Shown here: in pieces, positions 55,830 to 64,000 of the stretch | Layout: every line of letters begins with the position of its first letter | Position numbering within the stretch: position 1 is the stretch's first letter | Assembly: GCA_026874595.1 (NCBI GenBank) | Contig: CM049320.1 | Coordinates: 19,973,714-20,037,713 of the forward strand | Source: Sipunculus nudus | Taxonomy: Eukaryota > Annelida > Sipuncula > Golfingiida > Sipunculidae | Length of the DNA: 64,000 nt | Direction of reading: 5' to 3' | Notes under the pieces: model-generated | Databases searched by the model: none | Seen by the model: only the letters and a program-made list of their open reading frames with translations | Told to the model about the DNA's origin: nothing | Translations under genes and position numbers: made by a program

Positions 55830-57331
55830 GCGTGTGTGGGGATGTCACAATTTGGTCTTAAAGCCTGTGGTTAACCTGTGGTGAAAAACATGAATTGATC
55901 CCTGTTTTTTACATGGCATGCAACAGGGCTCTGGTTTACCGCCACTTTATTATATCATTTTTGTTGAATATGTTAGTAGGATATATTGTTAAAAATCAAC
56001 TGATACCAGGAAAAATGTAGGACATCTCTTGCAAACACATGTATATGGGACGGCCTCAAGTAACAGTGAAAAATAAGTTGATATAAGTTATTAATCAATA
56101 CCATGAATTACATACTTAAAATCATGTCTGATGTCCATATTAGTAAATAAAAGAACGTTGGTTGATGAAATACACTGAGGACTCTTAAAGGACCAATTAA
56201 TACACGAACAGGGCAATTTTCTGTTACTTTGAATGTATGGATTTTTTTCGATGGTATGTAGTTTTTTGTTTGTTGAAGAATATCGGTGATATTTTTATTT
56301 TCTTCAGTTCTTTATTTGTTCTTTTCTAGTGTTCTTTATACCAGACACAACTGTCTACAATGGGCATGTGGGCACCCCTATTCATTACCCTTTGCAGCGA
56401 CACTTTCCTTTGAGGTGATAACACCACAATGAACTTCCTTGATGTGTGTGTGTGTGTGGGGGGGGGGGGGGTAGCATTCTGGATAATCCACTCTACTTAA
56501 CAGAGTTAGAAGCCTAGGAATAACTCGACGAAAAGTTAAACGCCTAGATATGGATTACAGCTTTGCGGTACACTGCACAAAATATAGGATTTATAGAATA
56601 AATTCTTAATTAAAAGGATTCTATAGAACAGTTACGAATATATAGGGGAAATCCGTGTAATTTGGACCCCTTAAAGAAAATCTTTGAAAATTTTAAATAT
56701 ATAAATCATATAAAAATTGTAAAATCATTTTTATTGTGGAACCTGGTACAAGAACACTTTACTGTGAAAGTAGACTTGCAAAATTAATATTACCGACTTT
56801 AAAGTCCGTGACAATAATAATTAATTCTGGTCCATATTACACACTCTGAATGTAATATGGACCACATGAAAGTGTTATTTGGACCATTACCTCAACAGAT
56901 TCAAATAAAGTTAATATCTACTCAAAAGCAGAAATATTATTTTATACTCTTAAGTGACCAATAATGAAGAAAAACATATATCTAGGCATAAAAGCCAAAC
57001 ATGTTTTCCAGTTTACCATGAAGGAAAAAGAGTTATAAAACACATATCGTCGATAATATTCACTGTAAATACATCTTGTATGGAGGCAAAAATTAAACAA
57101 GACTGAACGTAATACTGCAGTTACAATTAACATTTTTATTTCAAGTTAAAATCCACTTCAAAAACGGAAATGTTATTTTAACACACTTATTCACCTATAT
57201 ATGCATGAAGAAGAACATGCACCTAACATAAAAGCCAGACATGTTTTCTTATTTATTCCTCAATGGGTGTGAAATTAGTAAACTCTCCTATACAAGACTA
57301 TACCCCCTCCCCATATCAACCCCATATATGC

Positions 57332-57412
<81 letters not shown>

Positions 57413-58279
57413 AACGTAACCTAATAACAACAGATCAGGTAGTCGTGACGAGCATAAATTTTGTTACGGAGATAAATAAAAGTCAGATTCTGTAACAATA
57501 GGCAGCGTGATATGTCTAGGGGAATGAATAAAGAAGTCAGTGGTTTTTTGTTAACAAATAATTATAATTTATTCTTAAAACAATCCTAACATTACAATAC
57601 ACTAAATCAATACCATTACACAGTGAAACAACAGTATAACAGTAAATAAATACAGTTACACAGTATTATAAATAAATTGTACAGTACCAGAGTGTCCGGA
57701 TCCTAGGCTTTGATTCTGGATACAACCACTGTCACAACTCAACAAGTCCTTTAAAACATATAATCCAGATGAACAGTTCACGTAAATCTTCTCAGAGAAT
57801 AATAGTCCAATTCAATCCCGAAATCAAACTGTTGTAATCCAAAAGTGAAGTTCTGGTAATAGTCCAAAGGCAAACTGAAGACTGAATAAAATCTGTTACA
57901 AAGTTCGAAGAATATCTATCAGTGCTGCAATTATCGGAAAGGTCCACAAACTGACTCACTCTCTTCCCTCTCCGATGGAATATTTCTCTCTCCCCTCGGC
58001 TCTAAACACACACCTTATTTATAACTTTTTCACCCAAAGCCCAGAAACTTCTATTTCACGAACAATCCAAAGAACACAACAATACATAATACACACGCGC
58101 CCAAAAGAATAGACCTGATCATTCCAGACTAGAACAAAGAACGCTGTTTCTACACCTCAGAGGTCAAATAGTACGGATTACACCGAGCGCTGTGTCCCTA
58201 CACGCCATAGCAACGCCCTAAGCCTGCGCTGCACTAATCAGAATGTCAACAGCGAACAATAAAAGAGACACCTGTAACA

Positions 58280-58344
<65 letters not shown>

Positions 58345-61320
58345 CGGATGCCCACCTGCCATATTTGCCTTTTGCTTTCCTGGATACCCGCGTAGTCATG
58401 TCGGTTAGTAGGCCTACTAGCCCTTTAAATGTGCTTTTGTTTGTGTAAAGGTATGTTTCCATGTGCGCGTATATGCCTATGAGCTTATATTCGCGTGAAA
58501 CAATAGGTGTGTTTCCATATGTGCCCGTATATGCGTATATGCGTGAACTGGCAGACGTAGGCCTATATATTTGTACAGTGGATCGAGCAGGCCTTCCACA
58601 ATAAGATGCTGAAGAAACGTCATTATACGCCGAATCCTGTGGCGATTTTCACGCATATACGCTGAAGGACACAAGGAAACACCCCAGTTACAAAATCATA
58701 TGAGTGATTTTTCACGCATATGCGCATATATGTGCATATGGAATTACCCAGCCCTTAAGTCAATGTCAATGTAATCTAGGAGAAAGAAATAAATCGAATA
58801 TTTTCCTTTGATGTGTAAAATGAACCACCTGTGTGTAATTTGGACCACCGGTCCATATTACATTAAAGAGCCTGGTCCATAATACACACAGCAAGTCGAT
58901 ATGCAGATTTTGACCCTGACCGTATTTACATATTATTAGCAAAAATCAAATTGGCCAGTTCTAGACCCATGTTATAAAGCTGTGTATTGTTGGGACATGA
59001 TGGGATCTTCATTGAATAAAAGTCAGAATACTTCGATATTTATATGCATGGAAAATAAGAACAAACTATGAAATTAACATCTTCAAGTTGAAAATTCGCC
59101 AAAACTTGCACCTTACTTTCCTGCACCGTTGTTGTATGCTTCAAAATGGTCGATGCTACAGTGACGAACTTGCCTCGTGTTGGTACTATTTTTCAAAATA
59201 TGGAAATTTTGGGTGTTTCAAATTACACAGTGGTCCAAATTACACGGATTTCCCCTAGGATTCATATAATTTGCGAGACCAGCAGACAAGAACACTGATT
59301 AATGCACTCTTATGTTATTATTAAAACATAGCAGTTTAAGAATTGCGTGTTATTGAGTTTGCATTGAAAAAAAGTCAAATGCATATGCAGAGTTTCTGGT
59401 AGCTCTGCATCTAAAAGAAAAAAACAAAGAAAAAAAATGCGAAAAGCATTTGCATTTTAAACCCAACACTGGCCAGTAGTTTTGTTTCTATCTCTCAGAA
59501 GTTAACTCAGTTATGTATTATGAATTCTGCCGGCGATTGATAAACGTATTATTGTTGTTAATTAGAAATAAGTTGGCAATAAAATGATCAGAACTGATCG
59601 AAACGTATAACACTTTGTACAGCTTGCAACCAGGTGGATGGGCGACACAAATACCAGCCTTCGGTGATGTCCGAGTTGAAACGTGTGCATATAAATCATA
59701 TTTCCCAGAGTGAATGCCAGGAGATATGTAACAGACAATCTGAACCTCCGTGTGCTGATACCATCTATCTCAAGAACGAGTGTGTCTTGCTCACCCGCGG
59801 TCAGGCTGGGCTACGACCCGAACGATGTAATGTGACTAAAAACGGTTAGTGGTATAACGTTTAGTATGATAGAGAAATAGACATCAAACAATCGTACCCG
59901 TCATATAATTAAGATAAATGATAAAAGGAAATTTCTGTACCTTCATAGTAAACCGGATATTGGCTCATTGCGGAAAATTAAATATTGAAATGATAGCTGA
60001 TTTAGTAGGGACGTTTAGTAAAATATTTTGATGTATTTATGGATAAATATGAATGCTTTGGCAACCATATAAATGTTAGAAGTATTTTCAGAAACCAGCC
60101 TTGTGACAGTGTTGACTACATTTTTGTCAGCTAGTCCTGCCCCAGCTTTAAATTTATTTTTTTTTGTTTAAACATATCTCACACAAATCGGTTGTATTTC
60201 TGAGAAGAATTTGATTAAGAAACCCTATTTATACTTCCATAACTAAGTGGGTAGTTGCACACAAACGTTAAACAAACAATTAGATCTCTGGTAACGTAAT
60301 GGTATAGAAGCTTTTATACATCCATGGAATAAGCAAATTACAAAACTGTGTTGTTGCTCATAGAGGTTAAGTTAATTTTGAAATTAAAGCTTTAAGTTAC
60401 GTTAACATGGAGGCTGTACTACAGTTAAATAGAAATAAAATGACAAAGGTATATTCCCAGAAAGCATTTCTTTTTTTTTTCAGAATCGGGCATGGTGACG
60501 GTGGAGAAAACAAATGCGTCAACTAGGCCTGTCACAGGTTAAAGATTATTATTTTTATATTTTCATATCGAGGCCACTTCAATATTGTTGACTGTGATTA
60601 CTTTTGACACATATGGTCTTGCTAGGAATTCGCTTATGTTTATTATTGTGATAAACTTGTACCTTTTATATACTTATCCACGTGAGACAATGTACATTCA
60701 TTAAACAATGATTATTTTAAACAAAATCCGGACTTTTGACCGGATTCTTCATCAGACAATTAAGGTTAACATTATATCATGTAAACGTTAACTTTACAAG
60801 ATTATTCAGATTAAAACTGGGAAGTTGATAACACTAGTATTAAACGTAATACGATTTTAATTAGGCGTTTTGCCAGATAGAAGCATTATTGCATACCTTT
60901 ATATATTATTACTAATCCGACGATACAGTATTGATCGATGTGAAACAAGTGTTTACAGCATAAACAAATTTCATAATTTTTTTATTAGTTTGGGGAATAC
61001 TGACATTTGGGTTATTCTCAGTAAATACTTTTCAACGTTTCAACACAAAAAAAGAATGACAAATTCCTCTCTATGTCTGCAAGGATCTATAGTCAGCTCA
61101 ACAAGTAAGACCGAGAAAACTTATTGTAACAAATGAACTACAAGTACAGAAAGTAGATTGCTTATGATATCCTGACTTATAATTTCAGCCCAAATTAAAT
61201 CTATCGGGATATATTAAAGCCTCTTACGTCTCTTATCTATTCACTCTTTGCTTAATAATTCGATATTATTCTGTATTTCTGCTTTGTTAACCTTAAATGA
61301 AGAAAGAAAAGTGCCTGTCA

Positions 61321-61362
<42 letters not shown>

Positions 61363-63922
61363 CGAACATGTGAGCTTATTCTATGGCACAGCGTCGTCTG
61401 TCCGACGTCATCCGTTCGTTACCCCGTTATCTCATAAACCGTTCGAGCTAGCATCCCCAAATTTTATGCAAAATATCAGTAATCTAAAAAACTGTTGGTC
61501 ACACGACTCAAGATCGGTGGCGCCAACTACAATAATTTTTGTTATGTGCACTTGTGCCAGCATTTCAGCAGTTATGTTTGTGTATTTGGTTTTTGTTCAA
61601 AATGTTTAGTATTTGCATTGTTCATGTACATATTACACTTGTACTTGAAAAGTAATGATCCAGCATTGAAGCGTTATACCTGGTGTATATGCCATGGCAC
61701 GTTCCCATTAGGCCTGTAGGCCTTGTTTTTATTATTTTTTTTATAAAATAACAAGAGAAGTTGTAAAAGTAGTAGATAAACAGAGTTGATAGATGTTTCT
61801 TTTTAATCTTTTACAGAAAATGCTCTCGTGAAAGAACAGACCACAATGACTTCAGGTATAATACAACCTCGGATCAATTCTTATTTCTCTGTTAGATATA
61901 GGGCTCCTGATCATGTTTCTTTAAGCGTTTATACCATTAAATGTCATGTATATACATACTTCATTTAGAAATCTTATCGAAAATCTTTATTCTTACGGAA
62001 GAGACAACATCGGCCTCACGACCTCACGCCTCAGGTATTACCATTTGCTTGATACTTTGATATCATTCTGTATTTCTATTAGATAAAACTTAAATAAAGA
62101 AGGAATCTGTTACACTCGGAATAATATTATTATTATAATCATCATTATTATTTTATTTTATTATTTGTGAAAACATTAAACATTGTATTTTAGATAAAAA
62201 AAAGCTGAAAAATGTGTCTTTTTTAATCTTATTAAGAATATGCTCTCGTGACAGAAGGGACCACAATGACTTCAGGTATAATTCAGCCTCAAATCAATTC
62301 ATATTTCTTTGGTAGATATAGAGCACTTGGCTATATCATGATTGTGATACATGCAACCCCTGACTTTTTATCTTTGTTTCCTTTCTGGTCAAACGTGACA
62401 GAGAAGTGCACTACATTATATAAAATATTATGACCTTTTAACCAAGCTCATTTAAACAATGTTAATTTTTTTAGTAAGTTGTTATGTGACAGAGTGGCCA
62501 TCGACGAAACATGATTGTTTAACCTCGCACCCTGCAGGTACAGATGTACGAGTCGAAAAGTGTAACAGACCATGCGTGAGCATGTGATTAACACATTAGT
62601 TTCCAATCATAGTTTTAGAGCTAAAAAGATCCAGGATTTATATAATAATTCACCCAGGATCATATTAACATTCTAATAAAATAAGAGTAGGAGTTATACA
62701 ATTTGATATCATGTTTATATACATTGTTTAGAAATCTTATCGAAAGTCATTTTTCGTACCGAAGAGACAACCTTGGCCTCACGACCTCACTCCACAGGTA
62801 ATAATTTTTGTGTTATAGTGTTTGTAAAAAAAATCTTACCAGCATGAACGTGTTACGAAGAACTAATGATACATTAATTAAGCTATTTAAAATTAATTCC
62901 GCAATATATGGAGATCAGATTTGAGATCCTCTAATATTATATTATCATACACCTGATAAGATGTATGTGCTAAACACCATCTTATCATCTACTAATACAA
63001 TAATTGTATACACAGGTTCAGTATGAAAGGCGAATATTATAAGAAAGAGATATAATCAATCAACGGTATTTTGTACATTTACCGTAAACCATATAGGAGC
63101 TAAGACACGAGCAGTCTCTAAGGTGTTCATTAGTGGGTACACAAGTAAATTGCTAACTTTAATACCTATGGAGGGCAGTGTGTGAGGAGCCCAAGTGATT
63201 GAAGCATTTAAGAGAGACGGCATTAATATAAAATAGGGCACTAGTAAAATACTGACATATATACTGATCACTTAGGTTTTTATAGTTTTTTTACTTCACA
63301 TACTATTTTTTTAAATTGATAACACGGAAGGATTAACAAATGATAATTTCCAAGATTGATAGTTGTAAGGTCAATAACAAAAGACTGATTTATAGCATAT
63401 TTAAATGGGAATCCTTTCAAACAACTTTCGTTTTACGTTGCGTTACACGTGGATAATGCTGTTTCTTCTGACACCAGAATAATGGTGTTTTTTACCTTGC
63501 CTTATCATCAATGATCTTTTTCCCCACAGAAAGGACATCTAAATTCTCCTCTATGTCTGATTTGCATAAATCTACAGTCCTTTCGACAAGTAAGAACTTG
63601 CAGGACTATCATTTGAAACAATGATGTAAAGAGCAAGTATTAATGTGGATATAATATCGTGGCTTAAAACGGACTTTCCTAACGCGAAATAAATCTCGTG
63701 CTTTTAGCGAATGGTCTTATATGTTCTTGACGATAATGTACGTGTGACACCTCTATGATAACCCTACCGTAGTTTATAAAGCACAGATTAATTAGAAAAA
63801 AGCTCAGTATAATCTATCATTTATTATATTTACATTTGTATTGCATTTTTCTTTAATTTCAAGAGGGGACTCTTTTTGCCGAACAGAGAACGTGGCGTTC
63901 TGTCACTTTAACCCCAGTCTAA
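55546..63922 (+). CDS. Secreted PAN/apple-domain protein with Thr/Ser-rich exon array (whole span)
   Basis: Eleven exons (55,546; 59,499; 59,634; 60,484; 61,817; 61,969; 62,237; 62,475; 62,732; 63,530; 63,864) join in one frame of 252 codons plus stop. Layout: signal peptide; a six-cysteine PAN/apple-like domain over exons 2-3; then a Thr/Ser-rich, probably O-glycosylated linker built from short phase 1-1 exons; then a short end. Sequons NVT and NAS are present. PAN/apple domains bind proteins or carbohydrates in extracellular proteins. I do not recognise a named family. The terminal exon is the least certain, and the gene could continue past the window. Confidence 0.6.
55601..56644. other. 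Intron 1 of the PAN-domain gene, left part
   Basis: Holds a (TA)n microsatellite at 55,797-55,830 and a GT/G run at 56,443-56,472. No exon is visible. Confidence 0.6.
57336..57409. repeat. (CT)n followed by (TA)n microsatellite
   Basis: A CT run to about 57,370 then a TA run to 57,409, abutting the solo LTR. Confidence 0.95.
57410..58279 (-). mobile_element. Solo LTR of an LTR retrotransposon
   Basis: An 870-bp block starts TGTAACG and ends TGTAACA (TG...CA on either strand), inserted in a TA microsatellite that continues on both sides. On the minus strand a TATA box (TATAAATAAGG, near 58,010-58,024) precedes a GA-rich leader, and TTTTATT/AATAAA-like signals follow, as in U3-R-U5. No gag/pol or primer-binding site adjoins, so it is a solo LTR. 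The family is not assigned. Confidence 0.65.
58283..58338. repeat. (TA)n microsatellite
   Basis: Continuation of the TA tract on the right side of the solo LTR. Confidence 0.95.
58449..58750. mobile_element. Palindromic MITE nested in a copy of the same family
   Basis: Inner element about 58,506-58,684: GGTGTGTTTCCATATGTG at the left against GGACACAAGGAAACACC at the right. Outer arms of the same family flank it: GTATGTTTCCATGTGCGCGT at 58,450 and GCATATATGTGCATATGGAA at about 58,725. All four arms carry GCGTATATGCGTG-like palindromes. Confidence 0.55.
59499..59545 (+). CDS. PAN-domain gene exon 2
   Basis: Acceptor TATCTCTCAG|, donor AAAC|GTATTA, phase 1 to 0, 47 nt. It encodes VNSVMYYEFCRRLIN with the first domain cysteine. 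It bridges the phases of the signal-peptide exon (ends phase 1) and exon 3 (starts phase 0), which supports it; the intron to exon 3 is only 88 bp. Confidence 0.55.
59634..59844 (+). CDS. PAN-domain gene exon 3: core of PAN/apple-like domain
   Basis: Acceptor CAACCAG|, donor AACG|GTTAGT, phase 0 to 1. Cysteines fall as ISQSECQEICNRQSEPPCAD, then KNECVLLTRG and RPERCNVTKN. The S-x-x-x-C-x-x-x-C pair followed by an early Cys and an N-x-C-x-L-L strand is the PAN/apple pattern. With exon 2 there are six cysteines. The NVT sequon is near the end. Confidence 0.7.
59845..60483. other. Intron of the PAN-domain gene
   Basis: AT-rich, ending in a long T tract before the acceptor. No element is recognised. 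Confidence 0.6.
60484..60537 (+). CDS. PAN-domain gene exon 4 (18 codons)
   Basis: Acceptor T10CAG|, donor ACAG|GTTAAA, phase 1-1. It encodes SGMVTVEKTNASTRPVT, Thr-rich with an NAS sequon. Confidence 0.6.
61046..61106 (+). pseudogene. Decayed copy of the 63,530 phase 1-1 exon
   Basis: ACAAATTCCTCTCTATGTCT and TCAACAAGTAAGA match the exon at 63,530 (CTAAATTCTCCTCTATGTCT ... TCGACAAGTAAGA), donor included. The acceptor has become CACAA instead of CACAG, and the lengths differ by a non-multiple of three. It is therefore a pseudo-exon. Confidence 0.6.
61322..61362. repeat. (ATT)n microsatellite
   Basis: About 13 ATT units. Confidence 0.95.
61817..61855 (+). CDS. PAN-domain gene exon 5 (39 nt, repeat type A, copy 1)
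   Basis: Acceptor TTTTACAG|, donor TCAG|GTATAA, phase 1-1. It encodes ENALVKEQTTMTS (first residue completed by the previous exon). It is duplicated at 62,237. Confidence 0.6.
61969..62034 (+). CDS. PAN-domain gene exon 6 (66 nt, repeat type B, copy 1)
   Basis: Acceptor CATTTAG|, donor TCAG|GTATTA, phase 1-1. It encodes EILSKIFILTEETTSASRPH plus AS. It is duplicated at 62,732. Confidence 0.6.
62237..62275 (+). CDS. PAN-domain gene exon 7 (39 nt, repeat type A, copy 2)
   Basis: Acceptor ATTAAG|, donor TCAG|GTATAA, phase 1-1. EYALVTEGTTMTS differs from copy 1 at four residues, and its flanking introns are also similar. The acceptor is weaker than that of copy 1. Confidence 0.55.
62475..62537 (+). 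CDS. PAN-domain gene exon 8 (63 nt)
   Basis: Acceptor TTTTTTAG|, donor GCAG|GTACAG, phase 1-1. It encodes VSCYVTEWPSTKHDCLTSHP plus A, with two cysteines that could form a small disulfide loop. No counterpart is visible between repeat copies A1 and B1. Confidence 0.5.
62732..62797 (+). CDS. PAN-domain gene exon 9 (66 nt, repeat type B, copy 2)
   Basis: Acceptor TTGTTTAG|, donor ACAG|GTAATA, phase 1-1. It encodes EILSKVIFRTEETTLASRPH plus ST, close to copy 1 with the frame preserved. Confidence 0.6.
62798..63529. other. Intron of the PAN-domain gene
   Basis: AT-rich with no exon or repeat family recognised. Confidence 0.55.
63530..63589 (+). CDS. PAN-domain gene exon 10 (60 nt)
   Basis: Acceptor TCCCCACAG|, donor ACAA|GTAAGA, phase 1-1. 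It encodes RTSKFSSMSDLHKSTVLST, Ser/Thr-rich. A dead copy lies at 61,046. Confidence 0.6.
63864..63922 (+). CDS. PAN-domain gene, possible terminal exon
   Basis: After a pyrimidine tract and TTTCAAG|, the phase-1 frame reads GTLFAEQRTWRSVTLTPV and TAA. The frame fits exon 10, but there is no homology support and no poly(A) signal before the window ends. Confidence 0.35.
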
Positions 63923-64000
63923 AACTTGTTTTATATACTTGTAAATCATAGGGTTGCTATCCATATAGAGTTCGTTAACTCTAATTTAATGTACCCAATC

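Larger units (their letters stand above)
56645..59255. mobile_element. TIR DNA transposon, TA target site, carrying nested insertions
   Basis: GGGGAAATCCGTGTAATTTG and the next four bases (GACC) at 56,645 are repeated as a perfect 24-bp inverted copy ending at 59,255, each flanked by TA: the Tc1/mariner pattern. GGTCCATATTACA-like motifs recur inside both ends (56,826; 56,851; 58,849; 58,871), as transposase-site repeats often do. A ~240-bp internal tandem duplication lies at ~56,900-57,240. A solo LTR and a MITE pair are inserted in it. No intact transposase is visible. Confidence 0.75.
60538..61816. other. Intron with a decayed exon copy, (ATT)n and an interspersed repeat
   Basis: Contains a degenerate copy of the 63,530 exon (61,046-61,106) and an (ATT)n run at 61,322-61,362. 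The following GTGAGCTTATTCTATGGCAC / GTCGTCTGTCC stretch (61,370-61,720) looks like a common molluscan interspersed repeat; that last identification is from memory only. Confidence 0.45.

Noticed and set aside
61370..61719. Two overlapping open frames after the (ATT)n run
   Set aside because: Sequence resembles a dispersed non-coding repeat, and the frames do not match the phase 1-1 exons around them.

Overview
The window is AT-rich animal nuclear DNA. It has short exons with GT-AG introns, (TA)n microsatellites, a tRNA-derived SINE, several MITE families, a solo LTR and a tandem-repeat element with Helitron-like hairpins. Repeat content and intron style suggest a lophotrochozoan, most likely a bivalve mollusc. 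That placement is inference; no species is claimed.

The centre (19,287-52,052, + strand) is a gene for rootletin (CROCC), the coiled-coil protein of the ciliary rootlet and centrosome linker. I traced 32 coding exons with GT-AG junctions. Their phases close into one 2,098-codon frame ending in TAA at 52,050. The order and sequence follow vertebrate rootletin from an LEQAL-like coil, through the YFSAEHSRLLNLWR block and two Arg/Ser/Pro hinges, to the ERAHRQRVRGLEEQ block, with a longer Ser/Pro tail. The N-terminal exons are unresolved. Candidates lie at 302, 4,071 and 17,050, and an RFX X-box-like site at 271-283 suits a ciliary promoter near the left edge. The first 17 kb is otherwise non-coding (5' introns or intergenic) and holds a 1.5-kb array of ~180-bp repeats.

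The rootletin gene carries unusual internal duplications. Exons 2-4 are consecutive phase-0 coiled-coil cassettes of 21, 21 and 28 codons (whole heptads). Across exons 6-16 at least five splice junctions are accompanied by diverged partial copies of the neighbouring exon edge. One copy adds an in-frame alternative acceptor and one could form an alternative terminal exon.

The right end (55,546-63,922, + strand) holds a second multi-exon gene that I could assemble in frame. It has a signal-peptide exon, two exons forming a six-cysteine PAN/apple-like domain, then a series of tiny phase 1-1 Thr/Ser-rich exons that are visibly duplicated, and a possible terminal exon. The predicted product is a small secreted or surface protein of about 252 residues. 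Its first intron contains a nested set of transposons: a TA-flanked terminal-inverted-repeat element holding a solo LTR and a palindromic MITE pair.
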